Of a DNA stretch of 64,000 nucleotides, positions 47,538-59,468 are shown one piece after another. The notes beneath the pieces were generated by a model, which worked only from the letters and a program-made list of their open reading frames with translations, did no database searches and was not told where the DNA came from. The DNA lies in NCBI GenBank assembly GCA_030998015.1, contig JARWMV010000251.1, positions 372,001-436,000 of the forward strand, read 5' to 3'. The translations under genes were made by a program, and so were the position numbers. Origin of the DNA: Ceratorhiza oryzae-sativae. Taxonomy: Eukaryota > Basidiomycota > Agaricomycetes > Cantharellales > Ceratobasidiaceae. Positions within the stretch are counted from its first letter, which is position 1; every line of letters begins with the position of its first letter.

Positions 47538-49452
47538 CATATATGTGGTGTACATGTGCCAGAAAACTAAGTGGTCGAGGACGAGAATCAACGATAACAT
47601 GTAGGATCTTGTCACTTGGATGACTGATAAGATCACGTGCATTGGTCATGCGATTGTCAACCCCGTGATTTATGACCCGCTGCTTTCTTTGTACTGTTTT
47701 GACAACCTGCAGGAGATGCCTCGTCTCAAGAATCACTGGTGTGTTTATAATCTTGGAATTTATGCCCAGCCTCGCCACTCAGTAAGTACAACTCTGGTGT
47801 ATTCCAAGCGCATATATCTAAGGTAATTTAGGTTGAAAATGCACAAGCAGCGCGCTGCCACCAATCTGCAACCCCAGCTTCCTCAGGCTCTGACTCGGGA
47901 ATGTCCACTCCATTTTTCAACCCCACTTTTACTCTTCCTGTACCACACTTTAGTCTATACCAGCCTCTGCTTCGGGCAATCATTGAACAAACCATACCAT
48001 TGCTGGAAGAACACATCAACCCCAAAAAGAAATTGGGGGGAACTCAGACCATGCTTCAGCTCGCACCTCACGCTCTTGAGGACCTGAAAAGCATCCTCAA
48101 GCTCTTCCGTACCTATGTCAAAAAACCCAATATATCCTGGACAGAAGCATCGGTCAACATTGCTCTGGCCAAAGATCAGGGTGAGCCACATGCCTGAACC
48201 TTACGCTCATGGGCTCGCGCAGTAATTATTGACCCGGATTTTACTCCCCGTGATACCTACAGTCACAGCCAAAATGCATTGATAGAGCACGAAGAGTTCC
48301 GAAAGTTACTCTTGGAACATCTACGTAGCATTGGCAAATATGTGACTACTACGCATGTAATCCAATTTACTGCTTGGTCAGACATACAAGAGGACTGGGG
48401 GCTTACCAAACCTGTGTCTAAGACCACAGCGAAACGCTGGATGCATGCTCTGAGGTATGAGTGGGGCCAGGTCTTGAAGCAAACCTACTTTGATGGTCAC
48501 GAGCGCCCAGATGTTGTTGAATACTGGCAGGGCACTTATGTCAAAACCTGGAAGCAACTGGAGGGTCGAATGGAGTCGTTTGCATGCGAGAGGGACGAAC
48601 CATCTAAGCTCCACATGGATCCAATCATTCGCCGAATTGTTGTCTGGTTCCAGGACAAATCAACATTCTGCGCCAACAACCGGCGAATATTTGTTTGGGC
48701 ACTGACATTGGCGAGCCAAGACCCAATACAAAAGGGCGAAGGGCATACACTTATGGTGTCCGATATAATATCTGCAGAATACGGATGGATGGCCTTGCCA
48801 GATGGGTAATTATCTGACATAAAATCTGCATATACCCAAAATAACACACTGTTTCAGATCAGATTGGGTGCGAGTGTTATTCCATGCTGGGAAGAATCGC
48901 AAGGGCTATTTTAACGCAGCCCATATGTACAAGCAGATTACCCATGCATGTAACATTCTAGCCGAACATTATTCAGGCAAGGATCACTTGTTTGTGTTCG
49001 ACAACTCACCGATTCATCTTGCCTGCAGGCCAGATGCGCTGTCAGCGATGAATATGCCGAAGTTCACACCAAAGGCAGGGTCGAAGAACTTCCTTGTTGA
49101 GGTGACTGACAAGGAAGGAAACAGGGTTTCTGTCCCTATGACAGGGGGGTACTTTCACAACGGAGAGCTGCAGTTGTTTTATTGGCCAGAGGGAGACGAG
49201 CGAGCAGGGTGGTTCAAAGGTATGGCCGAGATTCTGAAGGAGCATGGCTGGGAGAGCGCATATAGCATTAGAGCAGAATGCGCAAAACACAGCAGCGCAC
49301 ATACTGACTGTTGTCTACGGCGTATACTCTATAACGAGCCAGATTTCGTCAACCTGGTGTTGATGCTCTAGTGCCTAGTCACTTCATACCGATTTGGTTT
49401 CCTTTTGCTGCCAAAATTCTTGCCTGAGCTCAATCCAATTGAACAATGTTGG

Positions 49453-49714
49453 TGTTGGATTTCAGTGTTACAAGTATGTAATGTAGTCATGTGACCTTGC
49501 TTATGTTTGCATGACCGCTGTTTGATGACCCTCAGTTCTTGTTCACATCCGTGTCTGGAGCTGAGGTATGTCTAATCTTTTATTTAGTTTCATATTGCTT
49601 ATATTCCTGTAGTATATATTATCTACAGGTACAGAATTTCAGTTCTTGTTCACATCCATGTCTGGAGCTGAGTATATATTATCTACAGCTCCTCGGAATT
49701 CTTCCCTGCCAAAA
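49453..49714 (+). repeat. 5' LTR of nested Copia element
   Basis: Starts TGTTGG and ends CCAAAA, an imperfect inverted end. Contains an internal direct repeat: cagttcttgttcacatcc followed by tgtctggagctgag occurs twice, and tatattatctacag twice. It differs from the 3' LTR at two sites, both CpA here and CpG there. Confidence 0.92.
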
Positions 49715-49782
49715 GGTTATGAGCCCTGCTGCATCACTCTGAGACCTAGGCATAATACAAGATCTCACTTTTATTCTCTACC

Positions 49783-52700
49783 ATGTCCAACTCCACCACA
49801 GACATCTATACAAGCAAGAAGACTTTTGAAATTCCACTTCTTCGGGATGATGGATCAAACTATAATGCCTGGAAATTCCATCAGCAAACTGTTCTAAAGC
49901 TTTGTGGCCTCAATGCCGTAGCTACAGGCACAGAAACCCAACCAACAGCACTTACTGTTGCTGAGGCAAAAGACTCTGTCAAGGTCACAGCTTACAAGGC
50001 CGAGCTCAAAACCTGGACCCGGAAAGACGAGGAGGCCTTTGCCCAGATTACACTCAACATGGAAGATGGAGCAATGGCAGATGTCATGGAGACAACATCA
50101 GCCTACGAGGCCTGGACCCGAGTGGTAGAACGCTGGGAGGGAAAAGGAATGCAGTCAGTATCCTTCCTCTACGAGCAGCTCACAACAATGAAAATGAACG
50201 ACGGAGACAACGTTACCGAGTATTATAACAACCTCCGCTCCCTCACGTCAAAGCTCAAGACGCTCAGACAACCTCTTGTCGACAAACTTGTGGCCCTCAT
50301 CTTCATGAACAACCTGTCACCCGAGTATGCAATTGTCCGGACTGTTATCCAAACCGCCAATAAAACTGTCACTCCCGAGCTTGTATTCCAAGCTGTTCTT
50401 GCCGAGGAAGAACGGCTTAAGAAGGGCCGCAGTACTACAGCACTGATAGCGCGAGCTGGATCCTCAAGGTCTGGAGGCGGAAACGTGAAGGACGACAAGT
50501 CTAAACAAGGAAAAAATGGTCAGAATGGTCAGAAACGCGAGAAATGCCCCAATTGCAAACGTACTGGACATACGAAGCAGCAGTGTTGGGCGCCGGGAGG
50601 TGGCTCTGAAGGCCAAGGTCCGCACCAAAAGAAAAAGGGCGACGCATCGAAGGACTCAAAGGAAAAGTTGAAATCTGAGTCGAGACCTGCCGAGTCAGCT
50701 AAACTTGCCATTGTCAGCTCAAGCCCAAGCTCACCTGAGGCCTATACCACTCTCTACGCCCTTGCAACGCTTCACGATGCCAACATACCCTTTGATTGGA
50801 TCCTAGACTCGGGAGCATCAGCACACATGACATCGAATCGCAATTGGTTCTCAACTTACAAAGCTCTCAATCCACCTATCAAGATCACCCTAGGCGATAA
50901 CTCAATTATTTATGCCAAGGGAGCAGGGCGCGTCCTCATCGACCTAGAGAGCAAAACGGGTCAGAAAACCGAGACGTACTTCAAGAGAGTTTTACATGTA
51001 CCCGATCTTCGCGCCAACCTTGTTTCAGTCCGAGTACTCCAACACGCTGGCCATGATGTCAATTTTGAACGCGACAACGAATCTGCTCATATTATCGCAT
51101 GCAACAACGTTGCGATTGGCCACGCCACGGTTCACCAAGGCATATACGTTCTAAATGCCAAAGTTATCCCTCAATCCGCATCCAGCTACACCGCCGTAGT
51201 CTCACCTGACTGCGAAAATGTTGAAGATGATGCCGAAGCGACCGAAATCGTTGCTTATACGGCTCAGACTGTAGCACGAGCAGATATTAATACATGGCAT
51301 CGAAGACTCGGCCATATAAACTAGGAGTACGTACTGGACATGGTGCGGAACGGCCACGTTAAGGGCATGGATATCGTTGGAAGTCGAAAGGCGCCAAGTG
51401 CCGTCTGCGATGCGTGCATGAAGGGTAAACAGACTTGCACCCCGTTCCCGAAGGAAGCGACTCACCACTCGACAAAAATCCTCAAACTCCTACACTCCGA
51501 CCTCCACAGGAAGGTGTCAACGCAGGCGTTTGGCGGCTACCAGTATTTTAGTGTGACCGTCGACGATTTCTCTCGCAAAATCTGGGTTCACCTCTTGAAG
51601 GCAAAATCCGATTACGAGACGTGCTTTAAGGAGCTACGAGCGTCAGTCGAAAAGTCCACGGGTGAGCAGATCAAAGCTCTACGTACCGACGGAGGAGGCG
51701 AATACGGCTCAAACGCCTTCGAAGAATATTTCCGTAAGCACGGAATCGCCTGCCAGAAGACCAAAGCGCACTCGTCGCAGAGCAATGGAGTGGCCGAGCG
51801 AGCTATCAGGACGTTAAACGATCGTCAGCGTTCGATGCGCAAAGACGCTGGGCTGAGTGACGCTTACTGGGGTTACGCGATCCTCCACGCCGCCAACATC
51901 TGGAATATGACGCCTAAAAAGGCGCTAGGCGGTCGTACACCTGATGAGGTGTTTACGGGTACAAAACCCGACGTATCTCGACTCCGTATATTCGGCTGCA
52001 AGGCCTGGGCGCGTGTGCCCAACGAAAAACATCAGAAACTCGATGCGCGATCGCTTGAGTGCACTTACCTTGGATATGCGCCCAACCGCAAGGCACACGT
52101 CCTCGTTCATCATCCTACTTGTCGTTTTATTACTTCGCGTGACATCGTCTTCGACAAGGGCAGCGGATCGCGCCAGCGAGTGATAATTGAGGACATTTCA
52201 ATCGACCAAAGGTCGACCGAGCCCGATCCTAAGTCCGAGAATGAGCAGGAGGCCAAGACCGAGGCCAAATTGATCAAAGATGATGAGAGTGACGAGGAAA
52301 AGGCTACAGAAGTGGCGGAAGAGGATCAGAATGTGCAAATCGAGCCAGAAATCGAACAGCCGCAAGAGCGCGACCAGGTTACTCACCAAGAGCCTGAACC
52401 ACCCATCCAAACAGGCCGTCCCATTCGCACGCGCCGAGCACCCGTTCGAGGCGACAATGATCGATTTTTCGTCACGTCGTATCAAGGCCGATCCACAAGG
52501 TCGAGAACCAAGACCCAGAGCACAGCTTCAGTGGGCGCAACAGTCACCAAACCGAACGCAGAAGACACACCAGCTTCAGTGGGCGCTGCCATGAGTGAAA
52601 ACGAAGAGGAACAAACTAGAACCGAGTCAGCATTTGCAGCTATAATCGAAGAGCAAGCTCCAGCGACTTACGATGAAGCCATGGGCCGCGAGGACGCCCC

Positions 52701-54198
52701 ACGCTGGCTAGAGGCGATGCTCGAGGAGCTCCGATCCATCGACAAGTTCGCTGTATGGTCGGATGTCAATCCGCCAGCTTGGGCGAATATCGTGGGTTGC
52801 CGTTGGGTGTACGTGTTCAAGTGAGACGTGAGCGGCGTTGTTACACGCTACAAAGCCCGGCTTGTCGCCAAAGGCTACTCTCAGCGTGAAGGAATCGATT
52901 TCAACAAGGTATACTCACCTGTAGCTCGTTTGACTGCCATTCGAGTTCTACTGGCAATCGTTGCAGCAAAAGATTACAAGCTCGATCAGCTCAACGTCAA
53001 GACAGCATTTCTACATAGTCCGCTGAAAGAAAAAATATTCATGAGCCAACCCGAGGGATTCGGCACAGGAGACGGAAAGGTGAAACTCTTACACAAGGCG
53101 TTATACGGTCTAAAACAAGGCTCGAGCGCGTTCTACAACAAAGTGAACGACACTCTGAAAGATATCGGTTTCCACCGATGCGAGACCGATCCAGCCGTGT
53201 TCACATATCGTCGCAACGCCAAGGAAGCGATCCTCCTAGCACACGTCGACGATTTCCTGCTCGCCGGCAGCTCAAAATCATTTCTAGACGAAATCAAGAC
53301 CCAACTGAAGTCAGTATTCGACATTTCGGACCTCGGACCCGCTCACCTCTTCGTCGGCATCGAAATCGTTCGAAATCGTGCTGCGAAAATGATTATGATC
53401 CACCAGGCGCGCTACGTGCGCGATATTCTTAGTTGATTTGGCATGTTGGACTGTAAACCCGTCGACACTCCTATGAGTGAAGGTCTACACCTCGAGAAAC
53501 TCGACTCACCCGAAATGAACCGCACGCTCTACCAGAGCGGCATTGGCTCGCTCATGTACGCTATGATTGCAACGCGCCCCGATATCTCGTTCCCGACCGG
53601 CCTCCTTGCTCAGCATAGCAATGCGCCGGGGAACGAACACTGGCTGGCGTTCAAGCGTGTGTTAAGGTATCTGAAGGGTACAGTTGAACTCGGAATCACT
53701 TACGACGGATCGAAGCCACTCCTTCCAACCGGATTTGTCGACTCGGACTTTGCGGGTGACAGAAATACAAGCCGGTCAACCACCGGTTGGACGTTTGTTA
53801 TGACTGGTGGAAGTGTCTCATGGGCATCGCGTAAACAGCCGACAATTTCCCTTTCGAGCACCGAAGCTGAGCGAGTTGCCTCATCTAACACTACACGCAA
53901 GGCTGTTTGGCTTCGTATGCATCTTGATGAACTCTGGTGTTATCCAGATGATCCTACACCTCTCGTCCTACACACCGACAACCAGTCGAATATCGCATTG
54001 ACCAAATCACGTGGTCATCACTCGCACACCAAGCACATCCGCGTGCATCACCACTTTGTGCACGAAATGGTTGAACACGGCGAGATCGACCTTCAATACC
54101 TCTCCACAGAGGATCAAGTCGCTGATGTCCTCACAAAGGCACTCGGTAGAATCAAGTTTTCCCGTTTCATTTCTCAGATGGGCATGTCTTCACACTGA
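49783..54198 (+). pseudogene. Copia gag-pol polyprotein with three stops
   Basis: One continuous frame of 1,472 codons interrupted only by stops at 51322-51324 (TAG), 52822-52824 (TGA) and 53434-53436 (TGA). Visible parts: gag with zinc knuckle CPNCKRTGHTKQQC, protease WILDSGASAHMTS, integrase HRRLGHIN...CDACMKGK with DLHRK, RTDGGGEYG and GVAERAIRTL, reverse transcriptase YKARLVAKGYSQREG and AHVDDFLLAG, and RNase H SSTEAERVASS and HTDNQSNIAL. The first catalytic Asp of the polymerase is Asn here (LDQLNVKTAFLH, codon 52993-52995). All four changes are consistent with C-to-T or G-to-A, three of them at CpG. Confidence 0.93.
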
Positions 54199-54205
54199 GT
54201 GGGCG

Positions 54206-54467
54206 TGTTGGATTTCAGTGTTACGAGTATGTAATGTAGTCATGTGACCTTGCTTATGTTTGCATGACCGCTGTTTGATGACCCTCAGTTCTTGTTCACA
54301 TCCGTGTCTGGAGCTGAGGTATGTCTAATCTTTTATTTAGTTTCATATTGCTTATATTCCTGTAGTATATATTATCTACAGGTACAGAATTTCAGTTCTT
54401 GTTCACATCCGTGTCTGGAGCTGAGTATATATTATCTACAGCTCCTCGGAATTCTTCCCTGCCAAAA
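54206..54467 (+). repeat. 3' LTR of nested Copia element
   Basis: Same length and order as the 5' LTR. A purine-rich tract (gagtgggcg) just before it is the likely plus-strand primer site. Confidence 0.92.
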
Positions 54468-54987
54468 GTTGGGGCGCAGCGAAACGAGAGTTTCGTAACC
54501 TACCTCAATCGACGGGATCGAAACAACTCGAGAAGTTTGTGAAGGCGGCGCTGGACAGCGTATCATTGGATGATATTAGAAAGTAAGCGACAAGGATAAG
54601 CTGAAAGGATGCATAATACTCACCAGAGAGTATGCGAGTAGATACTGCACTTGATCGAGGCGAGTTGTTGATGGCTATGCAAAGGGATTGGACGGCCGAT
54701 TGTCGATTTGGGCCTTAAGGTTATACCATGGACATCGTGCATATCTGCAGAATATAATGGAGGAGGTAGAGGCGTATATGAAAGCGAAAGGGTTGTTAGT
54801 TTAGATTCAATTATATTGAGTTTACTCACTTCAAAGTCTTCGAGCTTGATTTAACTTAATCCAGGTAATTACATGTTTGGCACCAAAAATAATCACGTGA
54901 GTCACAGCTTCCCACGACATCATCACCTTGCTGTTGATACTTGTCTTCGCCCACTTCATTTTCCGGCACATAGACACAATGTATATT

Positions 54988-55133
54988 CATTATATATGCG
55001 CTTCGACAAAAAATAGGTTTAACCTCGTTTTTATACGCTCTCTACAATTGTTTTACATAGGAAAACGTGATGCATGTCACGCAGTTTTGATGGCGCTTAG
55101 ATAAGCCCTGCGGCATCTGCCTGGCCCCTACCT
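54988..55133. repeat. Right terminal inverted repeat of DDE transposon
   Basis: Matches the left end in reverse complement. Followed by the TA duplication at 55134-55135. Confidence 0.9.
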
Positions 55134-55135
55134 TA

Positions 55136-56001
55136 TTTGACAGTGGAAGCTGTAGCTTCATATCATCTTGTTCATTTTATGATTGGTCGCGGGATATTGG
55201 ATAATCCCTCGCCTGCGAATCTTCATTAATGGGAAATTTCGTGTTGCATGCAGCCACAGGGTGTAGATAACTCGAATCGTGCGGAACTCGGACCGTCTCG
55301 AAATGGGGACCGGCTAGAGACCTGGGGATCGCAGCGGATCGACGGATTCGCGTCTCATGGATGTCTCCGCCCACGCCCCACGCGGAGACCCCAAATTTAA
55401 GCTCACCCTGTGACATGTGTCATCTCACTTTCGCACAGACCTTTTCGTGCGCTCCCGAGATTAGCATTTGGCTTTTGTCTGTTGTGCATTCCTCATAGCA
55501 GCTAAGACCCTGGTGCGGCGCTAGCAAATAAGCTAGTCAAATAAGTTGGATTGGCTTATCTGCGGTACTGAGTACTAGATTATTCAGGCTCAGGTTGTCG
55601 GCTTTGCGGCCGATTGTTCCAATTCATCTTGGCTTGCTTGTCACCTGGCATTTGAAAAACAAAGTGAACCTTACATTCGTTTGATCAATACACGCTTGCG
55701 CTTCTACCTCGCACTCGGGCCCACGGTTCGATCCGAGCAGCTCCTGATCAAGACTGACTATTCTATGGGCGCCTTTGCTGCGTGAACCCGGGTGTTGGGT
55801 GACCAATACGTTGGTCCTAATCTCGATCGATATCTATCCCCGTCACCCGTCGTCGACATAAAAAGGCTCCAAGAGGGCCCTCTTCTCATAATCGTCTCTC
55901 CCCCCAATTCCATTCACCCTGTCAAAAATTCGAATCAACTCCCACAAAACACAATCTATCTTGGATAAATCTAGTGATCCCTCGCCAGCGCTCAAGTGCG
56001 G
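55136..56001. other. Intergenic right of the transposon
   Basis: No supported gene. Contains the presumed promoter of caspase-fold gene 2. Confidence 0.45.
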
Positions 56002-57899
56002 ATGAGTGTGGTCCTCGACACTCTCGCCACGTGTTTTGACCCAGGTATATTCGCGATCTACGATGAATTGCAAGCCTATTATAATACATTCTTACTTCAA
56101 ATCGGTCTGTCCAGACTTTCATCGCCTCTGCTCTTCGCGCTCGCTCATGTATTAACGTGACAGGTGCGCCACAATGCGATTACATCCCATCCGGCGGCAC
56201 GCAGCCGAAGCAAGCCTTACACATGGTCCTTTCGTTCATTTTCATTTGGGTTCATCTATGGCACACCAGGCTTCTACGGATAAGACCGTGTTCTGCTCGC
56301 GATCAACGCAGCCTGCGCTGTATTCGTGTTCGTAACAACGCATTTATCGCGCAAGCCCCCGCTCCTCATCAACAACTTCTTAACATATGTGGGTCTTGCT
56401 ACGAGTTCGTATATATAAATCAACATCGTTGAATCTCTCCTACCATCTATAGCCGAAGCACCAACCGAACCTAGCTCTATTGGGAGGACGGTTGACCAAG
56501 GTATGTGATAAAGCTGTCCAGACTGGGTTGTTAGGTCTTAATTTCCGTATTCATAGACTCGCATGCACGGCCTTCTAGTCCAGGAGGAGCCTCCAAAGTC
56601 TCCACAGGCCCGGTTCAAGGGGGTGATACCAGCGATCCTCGCCCTACGGATTCCCCGGTGACCCGCAGCGATGAGTCGATATCTACCACGCATAGCAATC
56701 TGTCTCCTCGGGGCTTCAAGCCAACTATACAGACTGGGATATGCCAACTTATTTCAGAGGACTATGCTCCTACTCATACACCTGCACCTTCGGCGGATGT
56801 GGTACCTCTTCAGAGGACCTTAGAGCAAGGAACAAGTAACCATCCGAGGTTGTCCGGCGTCGACTTCTACGATATATCTTCACTCAACGTCCTGGTGATC
56901 GCCAAGGGCGACAACGAAGGCGATCGACCTCTACGAGGGCCCAAACTTGATACGGACTATATCATCGAGGAGTCCAGGGGCCTCTCGGACGTTCTTGTTG
57001 CTTCAGTCTCGGATCTTGATACAACTCTGGAAGGAGTTGACGAGGCTCTTGAATGTCTCTGGAGGCGTGCACAGAAAGGATCCCACCTCGTTATCCTTTT
57101 GACTGGCCACGGCGGAGATACGGGCATCATACTTGCGCACGACAAAGAGATCGACGCGCAATACATCCAAGAGCGGTTAGGAAAGCTTAACAAATCGATC
57201 CCCCGCGACTTGTGGGTCACGGTTGCTTTCGATATATGTCGCGACCAAGTAGACCTTCATAAAGTAGCCCCCGACATGGGATGCCGTGTATCCCTCGTTT
57301 GGTCATGCTCGCTCGGTCAACAAGCGGGGAGCCTCGAGTTCCAACCTCCAAGGGTGCACGACGTCTTTGATCTGTTGTATCATCTAGTATGCTCTTGGCT
57401 ACTTAGCTGGTGGCATCCTTCATCCCAACACTCGCTCTCACCTGGCTCCGGTTGGCTGCTTGCTGCCGCGAAAGCATATCAGGATGTCTCTGAGAACAAA
57501 GCCTCGTTCGAAGAATGCCTAAAGAGACGTATGACTCAACTCGCCAGATTCCGAAGCTACATCTATCATACCTCAGTGCTCAACGGTAAACCTAATTGTC
57601 TCACTTGCGTACGGGATGAGGTGTGGTGCCCAGACGCATTTATCGTATTGGATCAATTCGCGCAGGATATTGATGTAACGTTGTATCAGGTAATTATTTA
57701 CTAGAATATCGCTATCGAATTTATGTTTACGCCCAGATAGAGCCACTCAGCTCGGCTGCTTGAGTTTCTTCAGCAACGGAGTTACACCCCATCCTTGCCT
57801 GGAGTGGCATCAAGGTTTTTCTTAACGCTTGATTCGTTTGAGAAGAGGAGTGTAAGCCGGGTCTTTTCTTCAATGATTGACACTCATGCCGTGGCATAA
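56002..57899 (+). CDS. Caspase-fold protein 2
   Basis: A likely first exon starts at the ATG at 56002 (MSVVLDTLATCFDP, then YDELQAYYNTFLLQIGL). Gene 3 has a matching 5' exon, which supports it. Middle exons run through about 56454-56503 (GRTVDQ) and 56556-57690. The last exon is 57741-57899, beginning SHSARLLEFLQQRSYTP. Core motifs: LNVLVIAKGDNEGDRPLRGP, then HLVILLTGHGGDTG (candidate His) and WVTVAFDICRDQ (candidate Cys), the H-G / D-x-C pattern of caspase-clan proteases. A CxxC-type pair (CLTCVRDEVWC) follows. The 57350-57440 stretch looks less conserved than in gene 3 and may hide a further intron. Function unknown. Self-recognition or cell-death roles are known for other fungal caspase-fold proteins, but nothing here proves one. 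Confidence 0.7.
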
Positions 57900-59468
57900 A
57901 TCCATGCTACAGAAATACCGATCGCAGTTTTTATATCTTCTTCACAGTCCTACCGATTTCGGGGGATGGCGAGGATGGCTAAAATGGTTTTGGGGGTTGG
58001 TTTGGCTTCGTATCCAGTGCGTCACCCTATACGTGTCTGTCGTAGGAGAAAGCAACTCACATGAATAGGGCATGGGCGAATCAAGGGCTCAGATTGCGTC
58101 ACCCAATTAAAGAGGCCCATCTTGAAGTCGACGGCAAGCAGTCTCATCCTATTTCAGGGACTGAATTAGGCGCTACGACTTTGACTACCGGTGATTGCCG
58201 CGGGTTGTGATGTTAGCGGTGACCCAATATAGTACTCTCAATGCATACGTGGGACAAACATTATACCCTGTGGACTGAGTTATCACATGGTCCAAACCTT
58301 TGCACTCGCGTGAGGTCCCAATGGTTATACCCTAGATTCGGTACTTGAGGACAAGATCGTTACGGGACCGAAAGGATTGTTTGATCGGAGGTAACATGGT
58401 CAGCGAATCAAACACGAGCAGACATAAACCTGAGGAGATTGAGAGCTTGGATTTAGGCAAATAGAAGCTTGAGATTCATGTCGCAGCGAGAACAAGTCTT
58501 CTGGTCTACTACTGGATGAACTTTAAACTCCGGTTCTCCGGTCTCCTGCGCCTCCACGGTCAAGCCCCGCCTGGTACTTTCCCCGAGTGCCGGTCTACAC
58601 TGGACTAGGTTTCTGATAGGCAAGCAGTAATATTTCGGGATGACTCAAGCATTAACCGAGCAGCAACGATTTCCTGTCCGGTTCCGGCCTGCACTTAATC
58701 ACAGGCTGTAGGAGCCATTCTGGACCTGTGTTAGGAGCTGGTTTCTGCGGTGCACGGCACCTTGTATGGAAAAAAGCTGCCATCTGAACCTGAGTCCCGT
58801 AGCTGAGGCTCAGCTTATTTTGATTGTCATCCCTATCACTGCTCTATGCGCCACCTGAAACTGGGTCGTTGTTTCCATGTGGCCCAGACCTTTATTTAAC
58901 TCTTCATCTGTATTCGGCACTCATATGCATGAAAAAGACCTCTCAATGATGAGGTTCGATGGTGATGTGCTTGTCACATGTACAGTTGCGCCGTTCGTGC
59001 GCCAGACGCCCAATGGTAATCATGCATCTATTCGATCGCTTCTGGCATTTCAGGCGTTTATCCATGGTTGATCAGGGTCCTCCATGTATTCAGCAAGATC
59101 GGGATCGTCTGGCGAGACGGGATCCTTGTGTGATCAATCGGCCCATGAAATGTGCGTACCTCGGCACACTTCTCCCTCCGATTTGTGTGAGCAACAGGAG
59201 CTCATCCACGTCGATCTACCCCTAGGAACATGAGGTCTTCACTGCGTGTGCTTTGCACGGTTTCACGGGCGACATCTTCGGCGTTGACCGGCATACCGTA
59301 TCCATACAACGCTCGGTGGTCATCGTCCCGGCGATGTCCGTGTGTCATCCGCTATGCTCGCATAAGTCGTCCCAAGGTCACTCTGCTCTTCGCACCCTCA
59401 CCCGGGTTCGGAACCAACGCAGCTCCTTGTCTGGCGTCTGCGGTCGTCCGCTAGCGCGCTGATAGCCG
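57900..59468. other. Intergenic between caspase-fold genes 2 and 3
   Basis: About 1.6 kb without supported coding sequence. The frame at 58877-59225 (+) carries no family motif. Confidence 0.45.

Larger units (their letters stand above)
49453..54467 (+). mobile_element. Ty1/Copia LTR retrotransposon nested in the DDE transposon
   Basis: The 5' LTR (49453-49714) and 3' LTR (54206-54467) are both 262 bp and differ at two positions only. A 5-bp GTTGG target duplication flanks the element (49448-49452, 54468-54472). Domain order gag, protease, integrase, reverse transcriptase, RNase H is that of Copia. The insertion is young by LTR identity. Confidence 0.95.
47901..54804 (+). pseudogene. DDE transposase of the inverted-repeat element, split by Copia
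   Basis: Exons 47901-48180, 48223-48805, 48858-49452, then after the Copia insertion 54468-54592 and 54627-54804. The protein begins STPFFNPTFTLPVP. Catalytic-type motifs appear in order: VVWFQDKSTFCANNRR (first Asp), HLFVFDNSPIHLACRPDA (second Asp), and LPELNPIEQCW (Glu) immediately before the retroelement. The C-terminus resumes WGAAKREFRNLPQS and contains ALRLYHGHRAYL. This matches a transposase-like family common in agaricomycetes and often annotated only as hypothetical. Beyond the insertion, two in-frame stops occur: TAG at 49369-49371 and TGA at 54652-54654. The copy is therefore dead, though the ends are still near-identical. Confidence 0.8.
47392..55133 (+). mobile_element. DDE transposon with 146-bp inverted ends and TA target duplication
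   Basis: The two ends are 146-bp reverse complements (47392-47537 and 54988-55133) with three mismatches seen. They start AGGTAGGGGCCAGGCAGATG and are flanked by TA on both sides (47390-47391, 55134-55135). Inside is one intron-containing transposase gene in plus orientation. Without the nested Copia element the unit would be about 2.7 kb. TA duplication plus a DDE transposase with a NPIE motif points to the IS630-Tc1-mariner superfamily. The long ends and the introns are unusual for simple Tc1 elements. Confidence 0.85.
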
